Source: Comamonas koreensis (GTDB lineage Bacteria > Pseudomonadota > Gammaproteobacteria > Burkholderiales > Burkholderiaceae_C). Taken from it: a DNA stretch of 64,000 nt. Both the position numbers and the translations under genes were made by a program. The stretch is taken from assembly GCF_014076495.1 (NCBI RefSeq), contig NZ_CP043575.1:4836001-4900000 (forward strand), read 5' to 3'. Below, one piece after another: positions 37,406-46,214 of this stretch (position 1 is its first letter; the number at the start of each line of letters is the position of its first letter). The notes under the pieces are model-generated. The model was not told the origin of the DNA and ran no database searches. It saw only the letters and a list, made by a program, of their open reading frames with translations.

Positions 37406-38830
37406 GTGAAACCCTTGTTCTGCAAAACACTGCTGGCGCTGGCACCTGCCGCTTTGCTGGCCGGTTGCATGACGCCTGCGCAACCCCCGCTCAACCCCGA
37501 CACCCCGGCACAGTGGCGCCAGGCGGGCGGCAGCGCACCCCATGCGCATGCCGTCAAGGCCGCCGACCTGAGCGCCTGGTGGACGCTCCTGGGCGACCCG
37601 GCACTGGACAAGCTGGTGGAGCAAGCACTGGCCCAGAACCTCGATTTTGCCCAGGCGCAAGGCCGGCTTGAGGCCCAGCGAATTTTGCTGGGCACGGCCA
37701 CCGCCGCCTACAAGCCAGCGTTCAGCGCCGGCGTGCGCACCTTGCAGGATGTGGCCGCCCTCGACTCCTACTTCCACGCCAGCCTGGACATGGGCTGGAA
37801 CCTCGGCTTGTTTGGGGCCTATGAATCCAGTGCGCTCGATGGCCAGGCGCAACTGCTCGATGCCCAGGCACAGCTGCAGGCCGCCAGGGTCCAGCTGGTC
37901 TCCCATGTGGTGCAGCGCTATCTGGACATCTGCGTGGCGCAGCAGCAACGCTTTGTGCTGGACCAGCAGCTGCAGCTCGATGCGCGCCGGCTGCAGCTGC
38001 AGCAGGTGCGTGTGCAGCAGCGCATGGGCAGCGCCGAGCAGGTGCAGCAAGCCCATCTGGAGCTCAACCGCAGCCGCGCGCAGGAGGCCGATCTGCTGCA
38101 GCACCAGGCACGCGCAGCGCATGCGCTGGCTGCACTGCTGGGCCGCAGCGAGCCCGAAGCCGCCTGGCTGGCCACTTCCAGCACCCCCCACATCCCCAGC
38201 GCCACTGCGCTGCGCCTGCAAGTACTGCCCGCCGAGCTGCTGCGCAGCCGCCCGGCCATCCTGGCGGCCGAAGCCGCGGTGCAGCGCGCCGCCGCCGCAG
38301 CGGGCCTGTCGAACTCGGCGCTCTACCCCCGCTTTGCGCTGGGGGGCTCATTGCTGTACTCCTACAACCTGACGCAGAACCGCCGCTCCAGCTCCAACCA
38401 GGTGCCCTCGCTGGGCCCGGTGATCGACATTCCGCTGTTCGACTGGGGTCGACGGCGCGCGCAGGCCGATGCCGACGAGCTGGAGATGAACAACGCCGTC
38501 AAGGCCTACCGGCAAAGCGTGCTCGACGGCGTTGCCGATGTGGAAACCGCGCTGGCCGGCCTCACTGCCCAGCAGCAACGCCAGCAATCGCTCGATACCC
38601 AAACACCGCTGCTGCGCAGCCGCGCCCAACAGCTGCAGCGCCGCCAGCAGCTGGGCCTGGCCAGCGAGCTCGATACGCTGGAGCCCCGCCGCCAGCTGCT
38701 GCTGCACGCAAGCCAGCAGAGCGTGGCGCAAGCTGCTCAGGCGCTGGCCTGGGTGGCGCTGTTCCAGGCGCTGGGCGGCGCCCCACTGCCGCCGCAAACC
38801 CCACCCGGCACCGCAGGGGCCACGCCATGA
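37406..38830 (+). CDS. NodT-family outer-membrane efflux lipoprotein
   Basis: A TolC-like outer-membrane channel of about 474 residues. It has a lipoprotein signal peptide (KPLFCKTLLALAPAALLAGC, lipobox LLAGC near residue 20). WWTLLGDPALDKLVEQAL, two OEP repeats rich in Gln/Ala coiled coil, and VPSLGPVIDIPLFDWGRRRA are typical NodT signatures. I take GTG 37406 as the start since the signal peptide begins there; no ATG is available and the ribosome site is weak. Its stop overlaps the permease start (ATGA). It should form the outer-membrane exit of the ABC exporter encoded next. Confidence 0.9.
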   Translation: MKPLFCKTLLALAPAALLAGCMTPAQPPLNPDTPAQWRQAGGSAPHAHAVKAADLSAWWTLLGDPALDKLVEQALAQNLDFAQAQGRLEAQRILLGTATAAYKPAFSAGVRTLQDVAALDSYFHASLDMGWNLGLFGAYESSALDGQAQLLDAQAQLQAARVQLVSHVVQRYLDICVAQQQRFVLDQQLQLDARRLQLQQVRVQQRMGSAEQVQQAHLELNRSRAQEADLLQHQARAAHALAALLGRSEPEAAWLATSSTPHIPSATALRLQVLPAELLRSRPAILAAEAAVQRAAAAAGLSNSALYPRFALGGSLLYSYNLTQNRRSSSNQVPSLGPVIDIPLFDWGRRRAQADADELEMNNAVKAYRQSVLDGVADVETALAGLTAQQQRQQSLDTQTPLLRSRAQQLQRRQQLGLASELDTLEPRRQLLLHASQQSVAQAAQALAWVALFQALGGAPLPPQTPPGTAGATP

Positions 38831-39972
38831 TTGCGCTGGCCCGCAAAACCCTGGTCTACGAATGGCGCCGCTTTGTCCCCTCGGTCTTCGCGGTGGGCTT
38901 TGCCGGTGTGCTGCTGGTGATGCAGGCCGCCCTGGTGCTGGGCATTTTCAGCTCGGCTGCCATCTACATCACCGCCAGCTCGGCCGACCTCTGGGTGGGC
39001 TACCCCGGCACGCAGAGCGTGAACTTTGGCCGCAACATCGGCCCCGATGTGGAAATGCGCCTGCGCATGGACCCGGACATCCGAGCCGTCGAGCCCTTTG
39101 TCTGGGTCGATGGCGACTGGCGTTCCAACCAAGAGGCAGGCCAGGGCGCCGGCGCGGTGTCGGTCTACCTCTCGGGCATTTCCACCGCCGGCACGGCCAT
39201 GGTGTTCGATCGGGTCATTGCGCCCTGGCAGCGCAAGCTACTGCGCGAGCCCGGCGCCGTCATCGTCGACCGCGCCGATCTGGGCAGCCTGGCCACCCAG
39301 GAAGGCGGTACCGCCTGGATCAACAACCACCGTGTGCGCGTGGTCGCCGCCGTCGATGGCTTGCGCGGCCTGGGCGGTGTCAACGTGCTGGCATCGCTGG
39401 AGAGCGCGCACCAGATCGCTGGCAGCTCGCCCAGCCAGGGCAGCACCTACCTGCTGGCCCGGGTGCGCAAAGGTGTGGACAACCAGGCTGTGCAGCGGCG
39501 CCTGGGCAGCGAAGCGCGCAGCTTTGGCCCGCACGAGGTCTGGACTGCCGACAGCTTTGCGCACCGCTCCCAGCGCTACTGGATGCTCGATACCGGCGCG
39601 GGTGCTGGCGTGCTGTTCATGGCCATCGTCGTCTGCCTGGTCGGCGCGGTCGTCACCAGCCAGTCGCTCAAGAGCGTGGTCGCGGGCTCGGTGCGCGAAT
39701 ACGCGGTACTCAATGCGCTGGGCGTCAGCCGCGCGGCGCTGGGCCGGGTGGTGGTGGAGCAGGCCTGCTGGATCGGCGCTGCCGGCCTGCTGCTCACCAC
39801 CATCGCCAGCGTGGCCCTTGTCTCGCTCGCCCAGGTCTACCGGGTGCCCGTTGCGCTCAACCTGCAAGCCGTGCTGGCCTGCGCTGCCCTGGTGGCCACG
39901 TTGGCGCTGCTGTCCGGCCTGGGCGCGATGCGCGTGCTGCTGCGCACCGACCCGGCCACCTTGCTGCGCTGA
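38827..39972 (+). CDS. FtsX-like ABC exporter permease (DevC-like)
   Basis: A 381-residue permease. Helix 1 is at residues 15-45 (PSVFAVGFAGVLLVMQAALVLG). A large periplasmic domain (about residues 46-255) begins SSADLWVGYPGTQSVNFGRN. Three C-terminal helices form the FtsX core (GVLFMAIVVCLVGAVVTSQSL; ACWIGAAGLLLTTIASVAL; VLACAALVATLALLSGLGAM). The permease, ATPase and adaptor subunits with an OM channel resemble DevBCA-TolC, which exports glycolipids in heterocystous cyanobacteria. The gene overlaps the NodT gene by 4 nt, and the ATPase follows after 11 nt. Confidence 0.88.
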   Translation: MIALARKTLVYEWRRFVPSVFAVGFAGVLLVMQAALVLGIFSSAAIYITASSADLWVGYPGTQSVNFGRNIGPDVEMRLRMDPDIRAVEPFVWVDGDWRSNQEAGQGAGAVSVYLSGISTAGTAMVFDRVIAPWQRKLLREPGAVIVDRADLGSLATQEGGTAWINNHRVRVVAAVDGLRGLGGVNVLASLESAHQIAGSSPSQGSTYLLARVRKGVDNQAVQRRLGSEARSFGPHEVWTADSFAHRSQRYWMLDTGAGAGVLFMAIVVCLVGAVVTSQSLKSVVAGSVREYAVLNALGVSRAALGRVVVEQACWIGAAGLLLTTIASVALVSLAQVYRVPVALNLQAVLACAALVATLALLSGLGAMRVLLRTDPATLLR

Positions 39973-39983
39973 AGGACATCGCC

Positions 39984-40718
39984 ATGCCCTCCCCTATCCC
40001 CTCCCCTCCAACACCCAGCCTGCAGGCCGTCGGATTGCGCAAGACCTATGTCTCGGGCGCGATCCGCATCCAGGTCCTGCAGGATCTGTCGGTAGATTTG
40101 TACGCCGGCGAGCTGACCCTGATATCCGGCCCCTCGGGCTGCGGCAAAAGCACCTTGCTGTCGCTGATGTCGGGCCTGCTCACCCCCGATGACGGCCAGA
40201 CCTTTGCGCTGGGCCAGAACCTGACGACCATGCCCGTGCGCGAGATGGAGCGCTTTCGGCTGCTGCACACCGGCTTTGTGTTCCAGGGCTTCAACCTGTT
40301 CCCGGCGCTGACGGCGCTCGAGCAGGTGCAGCTGCCGCTGGGCTACCTGGGCATGCGGCGCGCCGAGACCTTGAAGCGGGCCCAGGATGCGCTCGATGAA
40401 GTCGGCCTGTCCCACCGCGCCCACATGCGGCCAGCCGAGCTTTCGGGTGGCGAAAAGCAGCGTGTGGCCATTGCCCGGGCGCTGGCCAAGGCGCCCCAGC
40501 TCTTGTTCGCCGATGAGCCCACCAGTGCGCTGGATGCCGAGAGCGGACAACGGGTGATCGACATCCTTCACCGCGTCGCGCGCAGCCATGGCACCACGGT
40601 GCTGTGCGTCAGCCACGACCCGCGCCTGGTCGGGCACGCCGACCGCGTACTGAATATGGAAGACGGTGCCGTCTACAGCGACCGGCGCCAAAACACCCTG
40701 ATGGAGAACCCCGCGTGA
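39984..40718 (+). CDS. ABC exporter ATP-binding protein (DevA/MacB/LolD-like)
   Basis: A 244-residue ATPase with Walker [17 protein letters not shown] (near residue 49). A Q-loop [18 protein letters not shown] follows, then signature [15 protein letters not shown], Walker [13 protein letters not shown] and H-loop SHDPRL. It belongs to the FtsX-partner class of ABC ATPases. The start is ATG 39984 (MPSPIPSPP), 11 nt behind the permease with a GAAGGA ribosome site. Its stop overlaps the adaptor start (GTGA). It should power the exporter with the flanking permease. Confidence 0.94.
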   Translation: MPSPIPSPPTPSLQAVGLRKTYVSGAIRIQVLQDLSVDLYAGELTLISGPSGCGKSTLLSLMSGLLTPDDGQTFALGQNLTTMPVREMERFRLLHTGFVFQGFNLFPALTALEQVQLPLGYLGMRRAETLKRAQDALDEVGLSHRAHMRPAELSGGEKQRVAIARALAKAPQLLFADEPTSALDAESGQRVIDILHRVARSHGTTVLCVSHDPRLVGHADRVLNMEDGAVYSDRRQNTLMENPA

Positions 40719-41644
40719 CCAAGATTCCCGCAACCCCCTGGCCCTTGCCGCAGGCCTGGCAGGTGCTGGGCCTGCTCTGCCTGGCTGCAGGCGGGCTCGC
40801 CGGCTGCTCACCGGCATCGGACAGCCCCCCCGCGCCCAGCACCAGCCAGCAGCACCAAAGCCCAGTCGCCGTAGCCCGGGGCAAGATTGAGGTCGACGGT
40901 GGCCTGCTGGAGCTGGCCACCGCCATCGATGGCACCGTCCAGCAGATCGCCGTGCGCGAGGGCCAGCAGGTGCAGGCCGGCCAGCTGCTGCTCAAGGTCC
41001 AAGACGAAGACCTGCGCGCCGAGCTGGCCGTCGCCCAGTCCTCGTACCGCCTGGCCCAGGCCAAGCACAAGGCCCTGGCCGCCAAGCTGCCGCTGCTGCA
41101 GACCCAGCTCCAGCGCCTGCAGGCCGCCGCCCGCGATGGCGCAGCCGATCTGCAGGACGTGGACAACGCCCAGGCCGCGCTGCGCAATGCGCAGTCCGAG
41201 ACCGAGGTGGCACAGGCCGAGGTGCAGCTGATGCAGACCAAGACCCAGCAGCTGCGCGAGCGCCAGCGCCTCTATGCGCTGCATGCGCCGGAAGCGGCCA
41301 CCGTGGTGCATCTGCGCGCCCAGGTCGGCAGCCAGGTACATACCAGCCAGGCGGCAATGCGCCTGCTGCCGCTGCGCCCGCTGCGCATCCGCGCCGAGCT
41401 CAACGAGAGCTTTGCCGGCACGGTGCAAAAGGGCATGCGCGCCAGCGTGGTGCTGGACAACGACAGCGCCACCGCGCTGCCCGAGGCCCGGGTGCTGCGC
41501 ATCAACCCCATGTACGGGCCGTCGACCTTGCAGGACGACGCCCAGCGCGGCCCGCTGCGCGTGGTCGAGTGCGTGCTCGAGTTCGAGACCGCCCCCATCC
41601 ATGTGCGTGTAGGCCAGAACGTGAGAGTGAGCTTCCATGAATAA
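40715..41644 (+). CDS. HlyD-family periplasmic adaptor lipoprotein (DevB-like)
   Basis: A 309-residue membrane-fusion protein that links the ABC permease to the NodT channel. It has an N-terminal lipoprotein signal (LLCLAAGGLAGC). A first biotinyl-lipoyl half contains ATAIDGTVQQIAVREGQQVQAGQLLLKV. A coiled-coil hairpin spans about residues 110-195, and the second lipoyl half carries APEAATVVHLRAQVGSQV. A beta-barrel end (VRVGQNVRVSFHE) closes the protein. The start is GTG 40715, overlapping the ATPase stop by 4 nt. The 3' end overlaps the HAD phosphatase gene by 8 nt, so exporter and enzyme genes form one transcript. Confidence 0.88.
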   Translation: MTKIPATPWPLPQAWQVLGLLCLAAGGLAGCSPASDSPPAPSTSQQHQSPVAVARGKIEVDGGLLELATAIDGTVQQIAVREGQQVQAGQLLLKVQDEDLRAELAVAQSSYRLAQAKHKALAAKLPLLQTQLQRLQAAARDGAADLQDVDNAQAALRNAQSETEVAQAEVQLMQTKTQQLRERQRLYALHAPEAATVVHLRAQVGSQVHTSQAAMRLLPLRPLRIRAELNESFAGTVQKGMRASVVLDNDSATALPEARVLRINPMYGPSTLQDDAQRGPLRVVECVLEFETAPIHVRVGQNVRVSFHE

Positions 41645-42347
41645 ATACATGCTTGCGCAGGCGCCCGCTTGCCACAACACCACGGGCTGGATGGTCCAGT
41701 CCGACTTTGACGGCACGATCAGCCTGGTCGATGTCACTGACAGCCTGCTGCAGCGCTTTGGCCGGCCCGGCTGGACTGACCTGGAAGACGCCTGGGAGCG
41801 CGGCGAGATCGGCTCGCGCGCCTGCATGCAAGGCCAGGTCGCGCTGCTGGACATGAGCCAGCAGCAGCTGGACGCGCACCTGGACAGCATTGCGATCGAC
41901 CCCGGCTTCCCCGGCTTTGTACAGGCAGCGCAGGCGCTGGGCCTGCGCATGCAAGTGGTCAGCGACGGCATCGACTACGCCATCGAACATGTGCTGGCAC
42001 GCCACGGCCTGGGCCATCTGGAGGTGATCGCCAACCGCCTGCTGCAGCAGGACACCCGCCGCTGGTCGCTGGAATCCCCCTGGGCCAGCCCGCACTGCAA
42101 GCGTGCCAGTGGCAACTGCAAATGCGAGCGCCTGGCCACGCAGAAAGCGCTGGCCGGCCGGGTGCTGTATGTGGGCGACAGCAGCTCGGACTTCTGCGTC
42201 TCGCACGAGGCCGACTATGTGCTGGCCAAGTACCGGCTGATCGGTCACTGCGAGCGCCATGGCATCGCCCATGCACCGTTCCAGGGTTTCAGCGATGCCA
42301 CGCCCTGGCTCCTGCAGTTCATGCAGCAGCAGGAGGCCCTCGCATGA
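41637..42347 (+). CDS. HAD-superfamily phosphatase (PSP/MtnX-like)
   Basis: A 236-residue HAD phosphatase. Motif I is SDFDGTISLVDVTDSLL (nucleophile Asp near residue 23). A small helical cap follows, then motif II MQVVSDGIDYAI and motif IV VLYVGDSSSDFC. This resembles phosphoserine phosphatase and MtnX-type enzymes. A Cys-rich patch (SPHCKRASGNCKCER, about residues 151-165) is unusual for the family and might bind a metal. The substrate is unknown. The start overlaps the adaptor gene by 8 nt and the stop overlaps the hydrolase gene (ATGA). In context it may remove phosphate from an amino-alcohol or lipid precursor (inference). Confidence 0.82.
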   Translation: MNKYMLAQAPACHNTTGWMVQSDFDGTISLVDVTDSLLQRFGRPGWTDLEDAWERGEIGSRACMQGQVALLDMSQQQLDAHLDSIAIDPGFPGFVQAAQALGLRMQVVSDGIDYAIEHVLARHGLGHLEVIANRLLQQDTRRWSLESPWASPHCKRASGNCKCERLATQKALAGRVLYVGDSSSDFCVSHEADYVLAKYRLIGHCERHGIAHAPFQGFSDATPWLLQFMQQQEALA

Positions 42348-43279
42348 AGGCCAATGACGCACTCGCCCGCCATCTGGCCAGCCAACCCCAGGAAAGAGCG
42401 GCAGAAGCGGCCTTGCAGACGCTGTGCCTGACGCCCCATGAATTCGTCATGCCCGGCTCCGGCGCTGCCGCGCGCACCGGCGTGCTGTTGGTGCACGGCC
42501 TGACCGGCACCCCCGCCGAGATGCGCCTGCTGGCCAAGGGCCTTCACCGCGAAGGCTTTACCGTCTATGCGGTGCAACTGGCCGGCCACTGCGGCAGCAT
42601 GCAGGACCTGGTGCAGACGCGCTGGACCGACTGGCTCGCCAGCGTGCAGTCGGCGCTGCTGCGCTTTGGGCCCCATGTCGACCGGGTCGTCGTCGGCGGC
42701 CTGTCGATGGGCGCCTTGCTGTCGCTGGCGGTAGCCACCTCCCACCCGCGCCAGGTGGCGGGGGTGGCTGCGCTGTCCACCACGTTCCGCTATGACGGCT
42801 GGAGCATTCCCAGCTACACCAAGCTGGCCTTTTTGCTGCCGCTGTTCCGCCTGCTGGGCATTGGCCGCCACCGCGTGTTCATGGAAGCACCGCCCTACGG
42901 CATCAAGGACGAGGCCTTGCGCGCCAGGGTTGTCGCGCAAATGCACGGTGGCGACAGCGCTGCCGCGGGCCTGCCCGGCAATCCCTGGTGGTCCATCATC
43001 GAGCTGCGCAGGCTCTCGGCCCATGTCCGCAGCCACCTGCGGGATTTGCGCGCGCCATGCCTGGCCATCCACGCCAAGGAAGACGACATCTCCCACCGCT
43101 CCAATGCCGAGGACATCGCCGCTGGCGCCGTCCATGCGCAGGTCGAGGTCGTGCTGCTCGACAACTGCTACCACATGATCACCATCGACCGCGAGCGCCG
43201 CACGGTGATCGCCAAGGTGCATGACTTTGTAGCCCGCCTTGGTGGCATACCAACACAGGCCGCCACCCATGGGCACTGA
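42344..43279 (+). CDS. Alpha/beta-hydrolase (carboxylesterase/monoglyceride lipase-like)
   Basis: A 311-residue serine hydrolase. The oxyanion strand GVLLVHGLTGTPAEMRLL lies near residues 46-63. The nucleophile elbow GGLSMGALLSLAVA lies near 124. The late acid and His are in HAKEDDISHRSNAED and DNCYHMITID. It is similar to Est30-type carboxylesterases and bacterial monoglyceride lipases. There is no signal peptide, so it should act in the cytoplasm. ATG 42344 overlaps the HAD stop. The gene overlaps the next one by 11 nt. A role in acyl transfer or lipid trimming within this cluster is inference. Confidence 0.85.
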   Translation: MKANDALARHLASQPQERAAEAALQTLCLTPHEFVMPGSGAAARTGVLLVHGLTGTPAEMRLLAKGLHREGFTVYAVQLAGHCGSMQDLVQTRWTDWLASVQSALLRFGPHVDRVVVGGLSMGALLSLAVATSHPRQVAGVAALSTTFRYDGWSIPSYTKLAFLLPLFRLLGIGRHRVFMEAPPYGIKDEALRARVVAQMHGGDSAAAGLPGNPWWSIIELRRLSAHVRSHLRDLRAPCLAIHAKEDDISHRSNAEDIAAGAVHAQVEVVLLDNCYHMITIDRERRTVIAKVHDFVARLGGIPTQAATHGH

Positions 43280-43643
43280 GATCACCCCCCTGGTCATCAG
43301 CCTGTGGCTGGTCAATGTGCTGGTCGACAGCGGCGGGCAGCTGGCTTTCAAGGCCGCCGCCAGCCAGACCCCGGGCACGGCCACCGGCATGGCGCACTGG
43401 CGTTTCATGCTCGTGCGCCCCTGGATCTGGATCGGCGGCGCCTGCTATGTGATCGAGTTTGTCGCCTGGCTGGCCTTTTTGTCGCTGGTGCCCCTGTCCG
43501 ATGGCGTGCTGCTGGGCAGCATCAACATCGTGGCCATCATGGTGGCCGGGCGCATTCTGTTCAAGGAAAAGCTCGCACCGATGCGGGTCGCGGGCATTGT
43601 GCTCGTCTCCATTGGCGTGGCTGTCGTGGGCCTCAAGGGGTGA
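43269..43643 (+). CDS. Small EamA/SMR-type membrane protein, subunit 1
   Basis: A 124-residue protein with four predicted helices (PLVISLWLVNVLVDSGGQLAF; PWIWIGGACYVIEFVAWLAFLSLV; GVLLGSINIVAIMVAGRILF; VAGIVLVSIGVAVVGL). It is half an EamA/DMT transporter, the size of SMR proteins and of ArnE/ArnF. ATG 43269 lies inside the hydrolase gene end, and the second small subunit follows after 4 nt. Such pairs usually form a heterodimer that flips lipid-linked or hydrophobic substrates across the inner membrane. Confidence 0.8.
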   Translation: MGTEITPLVISLWLVNVLVDSGGQLAFKAAASQTPGTATGMAHWRFMLVRPWIWIGGACYVIEFVAWLAFLSLVPLSDGVLLGSINIVAIMVAGRILFKEKLAPMRVAGIVLVSIGVAVVGLKG

Positions 43644-43647
43644 TGGC

Positions 43648-44097
43648 ATGAAACGCTTTTACCTGGTCGGCTTTCTGGTGCTGATGGCCTTTGACACGCT
43701 GGCCCAGCTGAGCTTCAAGAAGGCAGGCGATGCCGCGCTGCCGCTGGAGTTCAGCCCCTCCTGGCTCTGGCGCGTGTTTGCCCAGCCCTGGATCTATGGC
43801 GCGCTGGTCGGCTATATCGGCGCCTTCTTCACCTGGATGCATCTGCTGCGGCGCGCGCCGGTCGGCCCGGCTTTTGCCGCCTCGCACCTGGAGATCATCT
43901 CGGTGCTGCTGCTGTCGCACTATCTGTTCCAGGAGACCATCGGCCTGCCCCAGATTCTGGGCTGCGCGTTCATCATCGCCGGCATTGCCTGCCTGGCGGT
44001 GAGCGAAGCCCAGTACCATGGCGCCGCCGAGCCGGCAGAGAAGTTGGCACAGGGCCCGGCGGACAGCGCGGCAGGCGCCCGCGCGGCCGCCCGCTGA
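43648..44097 (+). CDS. Small EamA/SMR-type membrane protein, subunit 2
   Basis: A 149-residue protein with four helices (FYLVGFLVLMAFDTLAQLSF; WIYGALVGYIGAFFTWMHLL; FAASHLEIISVLLLSHYLF; ILGCAFIIAGIACLAV). A 30-residue Ala-rich cytoplasmic tail follows. It pairs with the preceding 124-residue protein, as ArnE and ArnF do for undecaprenyl-linked aminoarabinose. No ArnT-like or glycosyltransferase gene is in the window, so the substrate is not that sugar on present evidence. The gap to the aminotransferase is 28 nt. Confidence 0.8.
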   Translation: MKRFYLVGFLVLMAFDTLAQLSFKKAGDAALPLEFSPSWLWRVFAQPWIYGALVGYIGAFFTWMHLLRRAPVGPAFAASHLEIISVLLLSHYLFQETIGLPQILGCAFIIAGIACLAVSEAQYHGAAEPAEKLAQGPADSAAGARAAAR

Positions 44098-44125
44098 TGG
44101 CAGGCAACCGCCAGGGCCCCCAGCG

Positions 44126-45370
44126 ATGACTGCGCGCCGCATCACGGTACCGCCCACCGCCGGCCTGCCACTGCAGCTGGGCGATCTGCGCCCCTGGGGG
44201 GACCCGCGGCTAGACCGGGCGCTGGCCACCTGGCTGGGCGTGGACGAGGTGCTGCTGGAGTGCTCGGGCACCTCCGCGCTGATGCTGGCATTGCGAACCC
44301 TGCAGCAGCGGGCCCCCGAGCGCTGCGAAGTCGTGGTGCCCGCCTACACCTGCCCGCTGGTGGCCATGGCTGTGGCGCAGTGCGGCCTGCAGCTGCGGCT
44401 GTGTGATCTGTCGCCCGACCGCCTGGACCTGGATGGCAACGCGCTCGACGCGCTGCTCAGCCACCGCACCCTGGCCGTGGTACCCACCCACCTGGGCGGC
44501 CGGGTGGCCGATGTCGCGAGCCTGCTGCCCCGCGCCCAGGCCTGCGGCGCCTATGTGATCGAAGACGCCGCCCAGGCCCTGGGCGCCCGCGTGCACGGCC
44601 GCAGCGTGGGCTTGCAGGGCGATATCGCGCTGTTCAGCCTGGCGGTGGGCAAAGGCCTGAGCACCTATGAAGGCGGCGTGCTGCTGGCACGCGAGCCGGC
44701 GCTGATGGCAGCGCTGCGCGCGCAGCACCAGCAATCCATACGGCCCCACCTCGCCTGGGAACTGCGCCGCAGCCTGGCGCTGCTCGGATACGCCGCAGCC
44801 TATCGGCCGGCGCTGCTGGACGCCGTCTACGGCGCCCCCTTGCGGCGCAGCCTGGCGCGGGGCGACTGGGTGGAGGCGGCCGGCGATGGTTTTGACAGCC
44901 AGATCCCGCAGCACAGCCTGGGCGCCGGGCGCCAGCGCGTAGCCCTGCGCGCACTGGTGCGGCTGCGTGGGCACTGGGAGCAGGCGCAGCAACAGGCGCA
45001 GCGGCGCGGAGCCCAGCTGCGCGCCCTGCCGGGTGTGGAGGTGGTGGACGATGCCGCGCCCCAGGCGCAGGGCATCTGGCCGGTGATTCTGCTGCGCCTG
45101 CCCAGCGCCGCCCAGCGCGATGCGCTGATGCAGGCGCATTGGGCGAGCAGCTGGGGCCTGTCGCTGCCCTTCAGCCAGGTGCTGCCCGACTACGCGCGCT
45201 ACGCGCCCCTGCTGGGCGAGGCCCTGCACGACCCGGTGCCGCAGGCCCGCGACTGGGCGCAGCGCCTGCTGGCCATCAGCAACAGCGCCTGGCTCAGCGA
45301 TGCGCTGTTTGCCCAGCTGCTGGCGGCGCTGACGCGGACGCTGACAAGGCCGCCAGCAGCCGCTGGTTGA
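44126..45370 (+). CDS. DegT/DnrJ/EryC1/StrS-family aminotransferase
   Basis: A 414-residue PLP enzyme of the sugar-aminotransferase class. The cofactor region reads CSGTSALMLAL (phosphate-binding, near residue 34). VVPAYTCPLVAMAV follows, VIEDAAQALGAR has the Asp that contacts the pyridine, and SLAVGKGLSTYEGG carries the PLP lysine (near residue 176). Members usually aminate nucleotide keto-sugars, but others act on amino-polyols or related aldehydes. No sugar-nucleotide genes are adjacent. The start is ATG 44126. Its 3' end overlaps the convergent ureohydrolase-like gene by 77 bp. Confidence 0.85.
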   Translation: MTARRITVPPTAGLPLQLGDLRPWGDPRLDRALATWLGVDEVLLECSGTSALMLALRTLQQRAPERCEVVVPAYTCPLVAMAVAQCGLQLRLCDLSPDRLDLDGNALDALLSHRTLAVVPTHLGGRVADVASLLPRAQACGAYVIEDAAQALGARVHGRSVGLQGDIALFSLAVGKGLSTYEGGVLLAREPALMAALRAQHQQSIRPHLAWELRRSLALLGYAAAYRPALLDAVYGAPLRRSLARGDWVEAAGDGFDSQIPQHSLGAGRQRVALRALVRLRGHWEQAQQQAQRRGAQLRALPGVEVVDDAAPQAQGIWPVILLRLPSAAQRDALMQAHWASSWGLSLPFSQVLPDYARYAPLLGEALHDPVPQARDWAQRLLAISNSAWLSDALFAQLLAALTRTLTRPPAAAG

Positions 45371-46214
45371 GCGCATGCTGCCCTGCCTGGGCCTGCGCCA
45401 GCGCCTGTGCATCCATGGCCGTGTCCTGCCCATCACCGGCACTCAGCCAGCGCTTCCACCAGGTGGCATAGCGCCACGAAGACACATCGCCGGTGATATC
45501 GCTGCCCACGAGCTGGCCCTCCAGCGCTGCAATGATGCCCAGCGCCTGCGCCTCGCGCATCTGGCCCTGGTCCCAGTTGGTGGTGACCACGTCGGTGGCA
45601 AACACATCCTTGTCGATGCTCAGGTAGGTGCTTTGGCGCTCGCGCGCCAGGGTTGCCGCCAAGGCATCGGTCAACGCATCGAGGCTGGGGAAGGCGCGAA
45701 AGGCAGCGGACAGGCCCAGGCGCCGCGCCCAGCCGGTATCCACGCCGCAGCTCCAGTAGCTGAGCTTGCCGCCACGCAGCGGGCCCAGGTAGTTCTCCCA
45801 GGCGTGGCCGGCGCCAATGTCAGCGGAGGTGATGCCCGCCACATGCACATGCGCTACCGCCGGGTGCATGGCAATGCGCCGCACCCAGGAGCCGCAGTGC
45901 ACACCCCAGGGAAAGCGCATGTTGTCGGGGTGGTTGTCCAGCACCACCACGCGCAGCGGGCGCGCCGCTGTGTAGCCCTGGCGCGCGATGCAGTGCTCGA
46001 TCAGCAGCCAGGACAGGTGGTGGAAATCGCCACTGCCCATCCAGGTCGTGCCATGCTGCGCGGGCAGCTGCGCCTGCACATGGCGGCGGAACTGCTGGTA
46101 GCGGCCCAGCGATGACCCAAAACGGATCGCCTCCTGCCAGTCGCCCAGCGGCAGCCGCAGCTCGCCGGCCAAGGGGCCGACAGAGCCATCGACATTGAGC
46201 ACCAAGGGGGTCAT
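45294..46214 (-). CDS. Arginase/ureohydrolase-fold protein
   Basis: A 306-residue protein with the manganese-ligand motifs of the arginase/agmatinase/deacetylase fold: GSGDFHHLSW (His, near residue 60), LDNHPDN (Asp-x-His-x-Asp), and YLSIDKDVFATD (Asp-x-Asp). Overall similarity is weak, so the substrate is open: a guanidino compound or an acylated amine. ATG 46214 has AGGAG at 6 nt and overlaps the upstream acyltransferase stop (ATGA). Its 3' end overlaps the convergent aminotransferase gene. It may release an amine during biosynthesis (inference). Confidence 0.78.
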   Translation of the reverse strand: MTPLVLNVDGSVGPLAGELRLPLGDWQEAIRFGSSLGRYQQFRRHVQAQLPAQHGTTWMGSGDFHHLSWLLIEHCIARQGYTAARPLRVVVLDNHPDNMRFPWGVHCGSWVRRIAMHPAVAHVHVAGITSADIGAGHAWENYLGPLRGGKLSYWSCGVDTGWARRLGLSAAFRAFPSLDALTDALAATLARERQSTYLSIDKDVFATDVVTTNWDQGQMREAQALGIIAALEGQLVGSDITGDVSSWRYATWWKRWLSAGDGQDTAMDAQALAQAQAGQHALNQRLLAALSASASAPPAAGQTAHR

